Assembly: GCA_047619485.1 (NCBI GenBank)
Contig: JBLHKE010000495.1
Coordinates: forward strand, 1-5,963
DNA: 5,963 nt
From: JBLHKE01 sp047619485
GTDB taxonomy: Bacteria > Verrucomicrobiota > Verrucomicrobiia > Verrucomicrobiales > DEV007
Direction of reading: 5' to 3'
A program made the position numbers and the translations under genes. Shown here piece after piece: positions 1-5,801 of this stretch; within the stretch, counting starts at the first letter, position 1, and every line of letters starts with the position of its first letter. Under the pieces are notes generated by a model, which had not been told where the DNA came from, did not search any database, and saw nothing but the letters and a program-made list of their open reading frames with translations.

Positions 1-2
1 GA

Positions 3-986
3 TCGAAATTCGTCGAGTTCTTTTCGGCGCCGGGTTTTGGGGATGGCCATGTGCGCGAACAGCTCGGTGTGGTTTTCTTTTGCGCGCTGGTAGTGGTGGC
101 TTGGCGTCGGCGATTGCCGCCGCTTGTTCTGCTGGCAGGGTTCTGGCCGTGGATCGGGGCAGGGATCGCGTCGGCGCCCCCGTTGCTGGTTGTCCTGACG
201 GGAGCGGCGGTCGGGTTTGCATTGTCCCGTGGCGCGGCGCGACTGGCGATCGCTCTTCTGCTCGCGACCCTGTGTGGGGCTGGTGTGTTGAATGCGATGG
301 TTGGCAATTTCGCCCTCAACCGTGGTACTGTTTTTATCGAGTGGATGGTGTTCTTGTTAGTTGCTGGGGGGATGTTTGCGGTCGCACGCTTTGCCGCGGG
401 TGATAGGAAGGCTGTGGTGGAAAAACCGGCGCCCGATCGTTTTTCAGACGGTTATCCGCTGGTGTTGTTGTCGATCTTCCTGGCTGGCTTCCTGTTGTTG
501 GTGGCGAAGTCAATGTTCGCGGCGAAGCCCGATATCGCGTCGTGGCAACTAGCGCCTGGGGTGAAGGCGGCAGTCTGTGCCGAAGTTTTGAAACATCATC
601 CAGGTGTGGTGGAGCGGGATCTTTTCGTGTCGCGAGTAAGGCTAGGAGGGTATCGGTGGTTCGTGGCAGATGGCGAAGATCTCGGGCACTGGTCGCGGCA
701 GTTTGAAGTGCGTGCGTTCGACCGCACCATAGCGATCCCGCTGACCGGTTACTTCGCGGAATCTCTGGGGGTCAAGTCGGTGGACGTCAATCTTCCGGGT
801 GACCAGCGCGGTCTCGATGGCGATCGCGATTTCATCTTAGCGGGTCTGCGCAACGTTGACGAGCATGCCGAACTGGCCCACGCGACACTGATTGTCGAAT
901 CCCTAGTGTTGATTCCATATGATCCTGACGACGAAGAACTCGATCTGGGCAGTGCGATCCATTTCGAGCGCCCGCCGGATTTTTAA
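3..986 (+). CDS. Unassigned multi-pass membrane protein with soluble C-terminal domain, probably 5'-truncated
   Basis: I do not recognise the family. The first start codon in the window is GTG at 51, which gives 311 residues. The same frame is open from base 3 with no stop and no earlier start, and the 16 upstream codons read like protein, so the gene probably begins outside the window. Numbering from GTG 51, six hydrophobic segments lie near residues 5-18, 22-41, 43-58, 65-85, 93-116 and 135-152, pointing to an inner-membrane protein. Residues from about 155 to the end form a mixed polar domain with many Asp and Glu, ending in an acidic stretch (YDPDDEELDL). No catalytic motif is evident. 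The 'GGGGA' about 7 bases before GTG 51 could serve as a weak ribosome site, so a start there is not excluded. The stop TAA lies 3 bases from the end of convergent rnhA. The existence of the gene is well supported; its function is unknown. Confidence 0.75.
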   Translation, partial: SKFVEFFSAPGFGDGHVREQLGVVFFCALVVVAWRRRLPPLVLLAGFWPWIGAGIASAPPLLVVLTGAAVGFALSRGAARLAIALLLATLCGAGVLNAMVGNFALNRGTVFIEWMVFLLVAGGMFAVARFAAGDRKAVVEKPAPDRFSDGYPLVLLSIFLAGFLLLVAKSMFAAKPDIASWQLAPGVKAAVCAEVLKHHPGVVERDLFVSRVRLGGYRWFVADGEDLGHWSRQFEVRAFDRTIAIPLTGYFAESLGVKSVDVNLPGDQRGLDGDRDFILAGLRNVDEHAELAHATLIVESLVLIPYDPDDEELDLGSAIHFERPPDF

Positions 987-989
987 CGG

Positions 990-1493
990 CTAGAGCCCGA
1001 GTTCTGGCGGTCGTGCCTCCTGCTGTTCGAACCCGCGGTCGGGCTTCAGGTCGTCGCCGTCCGCAGCGGTGGTGGCGAGTTCGTCGCAGCGTTCGTTGTT
1101 GGGGTTGCCGGCGTGACCTTTGACCCACTTCCAAGTGACGACATGTGGTTCGGCGGCGGCGTCGAGCCGCTTCCACAGGTCGATGTTTTTGACAGGTTTC
1201 TTGTCGGACTTGATCCAGCCGCGTTTTTTCCAGCCTTGTAGCCACCGCTTGTTAATCGAGTCGATGACATATTTGGAGTCCGAGAACAAGGTGACATCGG
1301 ACGGCAGCTTGAGGACCTCGAGCCCGGCGATGGCGGCGAGGAGCTCCATCCGATTGTTGGTCGTTCGGACGTAGCCGACGGAGATCTCCTTGCGTCGTTT
1401 CCCCGAGATGAGCAGGGTGCCGAAGCCGCCGGGGCCAGGGTTGCCGCGTGAGGAGCCGTCGGTGTAGATGGTGATCTGTGGTGGGTTTGGCAT
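990..1493 (-). CDS. rnhA: Ribonuclease HI
   Basis: This 167-residue protein should cleave the RNA strand of RNA-DNA hybrids in the cytoplasm, removing primers and R-loops using two metal ions. All the family's key residues are visible. The N-terminal YTDGSSRGNPGPGG supplies Asp12, NNRMEL supplies Glu50, SDSKYVIDSI supplies Asp72, and WVKGHAGNPNNERCDELA supplies His127 and Asp137, matching the classical D-E-D-D active site plus the catalytic-loop His. A Trp- and Lys-rich stretch around residues 84-93 (WLQGWKKRGW) corresponds to the basic handle that grips the hybrid in the E. coli-type enzyme. A 22-residue tail rich in Asp and Glu follows the conserved core and makes it slightly longer than the E. 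coli protein (155 residues). The ATG at 1493 is the natural start: an in-frame stop lies a few codons upstream and the motifs begin at residue 10. No Shine-Dalgarno sequence precedes it. It is divergent from the next gene and convergent with the previous one. Confidence 0.97.
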   Translation of the reverse strand: MPNPPQITIYTDGSSRGNPGPGGFGTLLISGKRRKEISVGYVRTTNNRMELLAAIAGLEVLKLPSDVTLFSDSKYVIDSINKRWLQGWKKRGWIKSDKKPVKNIDLWKRLDAAAEPHVVTWKWVKGHAGNPNNERCDELATTAADGDDLKPDRGFEQQEARPPELGL

Positions 1494-1548
1494 TGTAGAG
1501 CAGCTTCATAGCCCAATCTCGGAGTGCTTAGAATCTTTCTTTTTGGTT

Positions 1549-1576
1549 TTGCCAGCGAGCCGTGGTTGGATATTTT
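1549..1576 (+). promoter_or_regulatory. Candidate sigma-70-type promoter for the membrane protein-nnr unit
   Basis: TTGCCA (1549-1554) and TATTTT (1571-1576) are separated by 16 bases, matching 5 of 6 and 4 of 6 of the sigma-70 consensus hexamers. Transcription would begin near 1583 and leave only about 7 bases before ATG 1590, a nearly leaderless message. This fits the missing Shine-Dalgarno sequence there. The match was made by eye and the spacing is slightly short. I found no comparably good minus-strand promoter for rnhA in the same 96-bp gap. Confidence 0.35.
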
Positions 1577-1589
1577 GTTTCCCGATCGT

Positions 1590-2069
1590 ATGACCAAAGA
1601 CTACCTGAACCTGATCCGACGTTTGCCGGCGCTAGCTATTCTTGCCTGGCTTGTGATGCATGTCGGTCTGGCGTTCCTCATCGCCGGATTTTTGCAATCC
1701 TCTGGCCCGATGGGCTGGGCGGGGTTGGCACTATTGTTAGTTGGGGCCGCGGGCGGTTTCTCTACTGGCTGGTTTCGCAAGGGCGACCATCAGGCGACCG
1801 CCGATTTCTCGACGTCGCTGTTGCTATCGATGGTGGTGGCGCTTGGGATGATGGCGATTCTGTTGGTGCTACTGGTCACGGTCTTCTTGTTGATCGCGCT
1901 CTTCGGTGACTTCACCTGGAACGGGGTGTGGACTGCCTTGCATTTCTTTGGACTAGCGCTCACTTTTTTCCTGGTGACCGGAGTTGCGCGGGTGGCGCGC
2001 AACATGGAGACATCGAGGGAGCAGTTGCGCGCGGATGATTTGCTTGAGGAGGGGGCGAACCAGCCGTGA
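1590..2069 (+). CDS. Small four-helix membrane protein of unknown function
   Basis: I do not recognise the family. From ATG 1590 the product is 159 residues with four hydrophobic segments near residues 13-35, 42-61, 77-105 and 113-133. A short basic N-terminus (MTKDYLNLIRR) precedes them, and an acidic, charged C-terminal tail (about 136-159) follows. Loops are short: one carries RKGDHQATAD at 63-72, another FGDFTWNG at 105-112. It has no signal peptidase site or recognisable active-site motif. A GTG at 1524 would add 22 residues, but it lacks a proper ribosome site and would lie upstream of the best promoter candidate, so I prefer ATG 1590. Its stop overlaps the nnr start by 4 bases (GTGA), so the two are almost certainly co-transcribed and translationally coupled. 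Whether that means a functional link to cofactor repair is unknown. Confidence is high for a real gene and low for any role. Confidence 0.82.
   Translation: MTKDYLNLIRRLPALAILAWLVMHVGLAFLIAGFLQSSGPMGWAGLALLLVGAAGGFSTGWFRKGDHQATADFSTSLLLSMVVALGMMAILLVLLVTVFLLIALFGDFTWNGVWTALHFFGLALTFFLVTGVARVARNMETSREQLRADDLLEEGANQP
2047..2052 (+). promoter_or_regulatory. Shine-Dalgarno sequence for nnr inside the upstream gene
   Basis: AGGAGG, continuing into a run of G, lies in the last codons of the upstream membrane protein gene, 13 bases before the GTG start at 2066. The spacing is a little long, but the G-rich extension allows closer pairing. It supports GTG 2066 as the start and is the only strong ribosome site in the window. 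Confidence 0.6.
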
Positions 2070-3520
2070 TCGTTTCCGTTGAACAAATGCAGACCGCAGA
2101 GGAGCAACTGTTCGCCACTGGGGTGGAAGCTGAGCCGCTGATGGATCGGGCCGGTTTAGGGATAGCCCAAGAGGTCGATCGCTTTTTTCTAGTTCGCGGC
2201 ACCGTGATTGCGTTTGTTGGTCCGGGACACAACGGTGGTGATGCGTTGGTCGCGGTGAGACATCTCAGGGAGATGGGGTGGGGGATCGAGTTGCGCCTAG
2301 TCGGACGCGAGCGATTCAGGCCGTTGACCGAGAAGAAATTGGAGCAGCTAGGCGAGGTCGTGGCCGTCGCTGGCGGTGGTGAGCTGGTGCTCCTCGACGG
2401 TCTGTTGGGGATCGGCGCGCGCGGGCCAGTGCGGGGCGATATCGCCGAGGCAGCTGCGGAGATGAATTCGCTGCGGCGCGAGAGGGCTGCCCGCACCGTG
2501 GCGATCGATCTCCCTTCCGGTTTGGATGGCGACACGGGCGAGGCTTACGTCGGAGCGGTAGTCGCGGATCTGACCCTGACCATTGCCTACCCCAAGGCAG
2601 GGCTGCTGGCTGACCGGGCGACCGATCACGTCGGTCGACTTGCGCTGGTTCCGCTGGACGAGATCGAGGCGACCGGGGGCGATGCCGGCGCGGTTCTCAT
2701 CGAGCCTCGCCATCTGGCGCAAGTGTTGCCGCGTAGAAATTTTGATACCCACAAGGGCATGGCTGGTCGCGTTGGGGTCATCGCTGGTAGCCGCGGGTTG
2801 ACTGGCGCGGCGATCCTTTGTTCGGCGGCGGCAGTACGTGGTGGCGCTGGGCTGGTAACGCTATTCGTGCCGGGCGATCTGTATCCGATCGTTGCTCAGT
2901 GCGCGATCCCTGAAGTTATGGTGAAGCCGGTCGCGACCTACGCGGAGGTCGCGGGTGCGAATCTCGACGTGATCGCAGTCGGACCTGGGCTCGGTAGTGA
3001 TCGTGCAGGGGAGATCCTCGACCTTGTGGCAAATGACCCTCGTCCGTGCGTGGTCGATGCCGAGGCCCTCAACATGATCGCAGCTGGTGGGGTGGATATT
3101 TTAGATCAATGTCATGTACCGCGATTGTTGACCCCACACCCGGGTGAGTTCGAGCGACTGTTCCCGAGGGGAGGCCGCTCGCGGCGCCAGTGGGCAGAAG
3201 ATTTTTCAGATCGTTACCCGGACGTCACGCTCTTGTTGAAAGGCGCGCGAACGATCATCAAGGAAGATGGCGAACCAGCCGCATTCAATCCGACCGGTCA
3301 CCCAGGAATGGCGACTGGCGGTCTGGGGGATGTTCTCACCGGTCTGAGTGCGGCGCTCATTGCTCAGGGGCTTTCGACTTATGCTGCCGGGTGTGCTGCC
3401 TCGTGGCTGGCTGGTCGATCGGCCGAGTTGGCGATCCATGGGCAATCTGAGGAATCGTTCTGCGCCTCGGATGCGATCCAGCATCTTGGGGCAGCGTTCC
3501 GATCGTTGCGCTGCCGTTAG
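2066..3520 (+). CDS. nnr: Bifunctional NAD(P)HX epimerase / ADP-dependent NAD(P)HX dehydratase
   Basis: This 484-residue cytoplasmic enzyme repairs hydrated, inactive NADH and NADPH. The N-terminal YjeF-type domain interconverts R and S forms, and the C-terminal ribokinase-like domain dehydrates the S form, in bacteria usually with ADP. In the epimerase half (about 1-205) I see SVEQMQTAEE near the start, LMDRAG at 25-30, GPGHNGGDA at 52-60, LLDGLLGIGARG at 109-120 and IDLPSGLDGDTG at 147-158. The dehydratase half (about 213-480) shows THKG at 228-231, GAGLV at 260-264, GPGLG at 306-310, TPHPGEF at 356-362, LLKGARTII at 390-398 and NPTGHPGMATGGLGDVLTG at 408-426, where Asp422 is the likely catalytic base. 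Position 420 is Leu, where Thr, Ser or Met is more usual. Length is close to the usual 490-510. The GTG start overlaps the previous stop, and the protein begins exactly where the family does. A hairpin spans the 3' end. Confidence 0.95.
   Translation: MIVSVEQMQTAEEQLFATGVEAEPLMDRAGLGIAQEVDRFFLVRGTVIAFVGPGHNGGDALVAVRHLREMGWGIELRLVGRERFRPLTEKKLEQLGEVVAVAGGGELVLLDGLLGIGARGPVRGDIAEAAAEMNSLRRERAARTVAIDLPSGLDGDTGEAYVGAVVADLTLTIAYPKAGLLADRATDHVGRLALVPLDEIEATGGDAGAVLIEPRHLAQVLPRRNFDTHKGMAGRVGVIAGSRGLTGAAILCSAAAVRGGAGLVTLFVPGDLYPIVAQCAIPEVMVKPVATYAEVAGANLDVIAVGPGLGSDRAGEILDLVANDPRPCVVDAEALNMIAAGGVDILDQCHVPRLLTPHPGEFERLFPRGGRSRRQWAEDFSDRYPDVTLLLKGARTIIKEDGEPAAFNPTGHPGMATGGLGDVLTGLSAALIAQGLSTYAAGCAASWLAGRSAELAIHGQSEESFCASDAIQHLGAAFRSLRCR
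3490..3515 (+). terminator. Hairpin at the 3' end of nnr, possible weak terminator
   Basis: GGCAGCG (3490-3496) and CGCTGCC (3509-3515) form a perfect 7-bp GC-rich inverted repeat around a 12-base loop. They overlap the last codons of nnr. The bases after it (GTTAGAGTTTCTCTT) are only loosely T-rich, so this would be an inefficient intrinsic terminator at best, and it may simply be coding sequence. Confidence 0.3.
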
Positions 3521-3543
3521 AGTTTCTCTTGCCACTTTCAAGA

Positions 3544-3572
3544 TTGACGCCCCTTGCAAAACAGGCTAATTT
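3544..3572 (+). promoter_or_regulatory. Candidate metK promoter, -35/-10 type
   Basis: TTGACG (3544-3549) and TAATTT (3567-3572) are separated by 17 bases, a good -35 match with a weaker -10. Transcription would start near 3579 and give a leader of about 50 bases. The position after the nnr stop and ahead of a probably highly expressed gene fits, but the assignment is by eye. Confidence 0.4.
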
Positions 3573-3597
3573 CGCAACCCATCAACATATCTTGATT

Positions 3598-3606
3598 TGT
3601 TAATAT
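3598..3606 (+). promoter_or_regulatory. Alternative extended -10 element for metK
   Basis: TG-T-TAATAT at 3598-3606 has the TGn extension that can make a -35 box dispensable. No good -35 hexamer lies 16-18 bases upstream. It sits in the most AT-rich part of the gap and would give a message with only about 16 leader bases. It competes with the 3544-3572 candidate. Confidence 0.3.
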
Positions 3607-3628
3607 AAACACCAAACACCTAGAATAC

Positions 3629-4804
3629 ATGGCTGGATCCTACATTTTCTCTTCCGAGTCCGTCACCGAAGGACATCCTGACAAAGTCTGCGACACCATC
3701 AGCGATTCCATCGTCGACGCCTGTTTCGAGCAGGACACCGGCAGTCGTGTCGCCTGCGAGACGCTCGTGAAGGATAACCTCGTCGTACTGGGTGGTGAGA
3801 TCACCACCAGCGCAAAATTTGACTATCGTGAGGTGGTCAAAGCTGCCATCGAAGGGATCGGCTACACCAACGACGACTGCAAGTTCAACGCCGCCAATTT
3901 CTTCTTCCTCAACGCGCTCGGCCAGCAGTCGCCTGATATCGCGCAGGGGGTTGACGCCGCCGCAGCCGATGATAAAGATCACACCGAGCAGGGCGCTGGC
4001 GACCAAGGCATCATGTTCGGTTACGCGGTCAAAGAGACGCCTTCTCTAATGCCGGCACCGATCGATTACTCGCACCGGCTCGGTGCCGCGATCACCAAGC
4101 TGCGCAAAGACGGTACGCACAAGTGGTTGCGCCCGGACAACAAGACGCAGGTCTCGATGGAATACGTCGACGGCAAGCCGACGCGCGTCACCGCGGTCGT
4201 GGTCTCGACCCAGCACTCCGCCGACATCTCAACCCAGGAGATCCGCGACATCCTCAAGAAGGAACTCGTCGAAGACGTGATCCCGAGCGATCTGCTCACC
4301 GAGGACACCGAGTATCTCATCAACCCGACCGGCCTATTCATCATTGGTGGTCCCGAAGGCGACTGCGGCCTTACCGGGCGCAAGATCATCGTCGACACCT
4401 ACGGTGGCGCTGGCCGCCACGGTGGTGGTGCTTTCTCAGGAAAAGATCCATCTAAGGTCGACCGTTCCGCCGCTTACATGTGTCGTTGGGTCGCCAAGAA
4501 TGTGGTCGCCGCAGATCTCGCCGACCGCTGTGAGCTCGAGGTCGCGTATGCGATCGGGCACCCGCTGCCGGTCAGCGTGCACGTCAACACCTTCGGCACC
4601 AACCACGTCGACGAGGCGAAAATCACCGCAGCCGTGAACGAGGTGTTCTCGTTCAAGCCGGCGGACATCATCAGCCAACTCAACCTCCTGCGCCCGATCT
4701 ACCGTAAAACCACGAATTACGGCCACTTCGGGCGCGAGGACGACACCGATTCCCTGACTTGGGAGAAGACAGATAAGGTTGACGCATTGAAGAGTGCCGT
4801 CTAA
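3629..4804 (+). CDS. metK: S-adenosylmethionine synthetase (methionine adenosyltransferase)
   Basis: This cytoplasmic enzyme joins methionine and ATP to make S-adenosylmethionine, releasing phosphate and pyrophosphate; it acts as a homotetramer in the bacterial family. At 391 residues it is full length (E. coli 384). Signature motifs are all present: SSESVTEGHPDK at 8-19, the mobile-loop region QQSPDIAQGV at 99-108, the hexapeptide signature GAGDQGIMFGYA at 122-133, RPDNKTQV at 168-175, GLTGRKIIVDTYGG at 247-260, and the phosphate-binding GGGAFSGKDPSKVDRSAAY at 265-283. ATG 3629 puts the first motif at residue 8, as in other family members. No Shine-Dalgarno sequence precedes it. Codons favour C endings (ATC, GAC, AAC, ACC), unlike the G- and T-rich neighbours, as expected of strong expression. 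It appears to be a single-gene unit with its own upstream gap and a strong terminator. No recognised SAM riboswitch is visible. Confidence 0.98.
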   Translation: MAGSYIFSSESVTEGHPDKVCDTISDSIVDACFEQDTGSRVACETLVKDNLVVLGGEITTSAKFDYREVVKAAIEGIGYTNDDCKFNAANFFFLNALGQQSPDIAQGVDAAAADDKDHTEQGAGDQGIMFGYAVKETPSLMPAPIDYSHRLGAAITKLRKDGTHKWLRPDNKTQVSMEYVDGKPTRVTAVVVSTQHSADISTQEIRDILKKELVEDVIPSDLLTEDTEYLINPTGLFIIGGPEGDCGLTGRKIIVDTYGGAGRHGGGAFSGKDPSKVDRSAAYMCRWVAKNVVAADLADRCELEVAYAIGHPLPVSVHVNTFGTNHVDEAKITAAVNEVFSFKPADIISQLNLLRPIYRKTTNYGHFGREDDTDSLTWEKTDKVDALKSAV

Positions 4805-4835
4805 GTATTAACTTCCTCACACACCCCACTCAGAG

Positions 4836-4870
4836 AACCACTGTCGACTTCGTGTCGGCGGTGGTTTTTT
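4836..4870 (+). terminator. Intrinsic terminator of metK
   Basis: AACCAC at 4836-4841 pairs with GTGGTT at 4861-4866, and the stem continues inward through TGTCGAC (4842-4848) with GTCGGCG (4854-4860). That gives 13 pairs with two G-T wobbles and a five-base loop TTCGT. The 3' arm runs straight into six T (4865-4870). It begins 31 bases after the metK stop, a textbook rho-independent terminator. Confidence 0.92.
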
Positions 4871-4937
4871 GTTGGCAGCCAATCCGTCCGGCGCGGGCAA
4901 CTTGCTTTGTCGACGAGGCCGCGCTCCATTTGCGGAC

Positions 4938-5777
4938 ATGAATATCGATTGGCAGGAACTACTCGAAAAATGGGGCGGCATGGCGATGGACTATGCTCCG
5001 AAGCTGGCCTTGGCGATCGTCGTCTTCTTCGTCGGCCTGCGGATCATCGCGGTGGTGAACCGAGCGATCAGCAAGGTTATCGACACCCGCGATCTCGATC
5101 CCACGCTGAAGCCGTTTTTCAAATCGATCAGCTCGATCCTGTTGAAGGCGCTGCTTTTCATCACCGTACTGGGAATGTTGGGGGTTCAGATGACGTCGTT
5201 TATTGCCCTGTTAGGAGCCGGTGGCATCGCGATCGGTATGGCCCTCTCCGGGACTCTGCAAAATGTCGCCGGCGGGGTGGTGCTGCTGACGCTGCGGCCG
5301 TTCCGCGTCGGTGACTTTGTCGAGACCCAGGGTTACAGTGGCACCGTGAAGTCGATCGGAATCTTTCACACGACACTTACCACCGGAGACAACAAGACGG
5401 TTATCTTGCCCAACGCTCCGGTCTCGAACGACCCGCTGGTGAATTTTACCACGCAGGACCGGCGGCGTGTCGAGCTCACGATCGGTATCGGCTACGACGA
5501 TGACATCGACAAGGCGCGCGACATCATGCGCAAGCTGATCGAGGCGGACGAGCGGGTATTGAAAGATCCGCAACCTGTGATCGCCGTGTCGGCTCTGGCG
5601 GATAGTTCGGTGAATTTCGTCGTCCGCGCGTGGACGGCGACCAGTGACTACTGGGAGGTCAACTGGCACTTGCACGAGGCGATTAAGAAAGCCTTTGATG
5701 CGGAGGGGGTGAGCATCCCATTCCCGCAGACGGATGTGCACGTGCACCAGGTTGTTGAATCAGAAACGAAAGCGTAA
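4938..5777 (+). CDS. mscS: Small-conductance mechanosensitive ion channel, MscS family
   Basis: This inner-membrane channel should open under membrane tension to release solutes after hypo-osmotic shock. It would act as a heptamer, as known for MscS. From ATG 4938 it is 279 residues (E. coli MscS 286). Three membrane helices lie near residues 20-42, 62-82 and 86-118. The third is the Gly/Ala-rich pore helix with the family signature (ALLGAGGIAIGMALSGTLQN then RPFRVGDFVE at 120-129). Aligning by eye to E. coli, the pore-seal leucines 105 and 109 correspond to Ile97 and Met101, the kink glycine 113 to Gly105, and Gln112 to Ser104. The rest forms the cytoplasmic beta and alpha-beta domains, ending with FPQTDVHVH. 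A TTG at 4869 would start inside the metK terminator T-run and add 23 residues without channel-like features, so 4938 is preferred. It follows a terminator and presumably has its own promoter, which I could not locate. Confidence 0.95.
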   Translation: MNIDWQELLEKWGGMAMDYAPKLALAIVVFFVGLRIIAVVNRAISKVIDTRDLDPTLKPFFKSISSILLKALLFITVLGMLGVQMTSFIALLGAGGIAIGMALSGTLQNVAGGVVLLTLRPFRVGDFVETQGYSGTVKSIGIFHTTLTTGDNKTVILPNAPVSNDPLVNFTTQDRRRVELTIGIGYDDDIDKARDIMRKLIEADERVLKDPQPVIAVSALADSSVNFVVRAWTATSDYWEVNWHLHEAIKKAFDAEGVSIPFPQTDVHVHQVVESETKA

Positions 5778-5797
5778 ATTCGATTTCAAAATTGAAT
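5778..5797 (+). other. AT-rich hairpin just after the mscS stop
   Basis: ATTCGATT and AATTGAAT form an 8-bp stem with one G-T wobble and a TCAA loop, beginning at the base after the mscS stop codon. There is no T-run after it on the plus strand, so it is not a standard intrinsic terminator. It might protect the 3' end of the message or be chance. Confidence 0.35.
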
Positions 5798-5801
5798 AGC
5801 A

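Noticed and set aside
1494..1589. Minus-strand promoter for rnhA (TATGAA near 1505-1510)
   Set aside because: The hexamer matches only 4 of 6 and nothing resembling a -35 box sits at the right distance. It is too weak to list as a feature.
832..1597. Arg/Pro-rich open frames on the minus strand over rnhA and the end of the first gene
   Set aside because: They are shadows of rnhA in other frames, with low-complexity Arg, Ser and Pro composition. The rnhA frame carries all the catalytic motifs.
3554..3628. SAM-II or other known SAM riboswitch upstream of metK
   Set aside because: The leader lacks the conserved core and the purine-rich tract ahead of the start codon. The visible stems are short and unsupported.
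3620..4006. 128-codon minus-strand open frame opposite the start of metK
   Set aside because: It lies wholly antisense to metK and mirrors its codon pattern. It has no ribosome site or recognisable domain.
4871..4937. Promoter for mscS based on TTGGCA at 4872 or TTGCTT at 4902
   Set aside because: No acceptable -10 hexamer lies 16-18 bases downstream of either; the spacing falls on GC-rich or poorly matching sequence.
5211..5747. 178-codon minus-strand open frame opposite mscS
   Set aside because: It is rich in Arg, His and Val, a typical reverse shadow of a G/C-third-position gene. The plus strand encodes a clear MscS channel.
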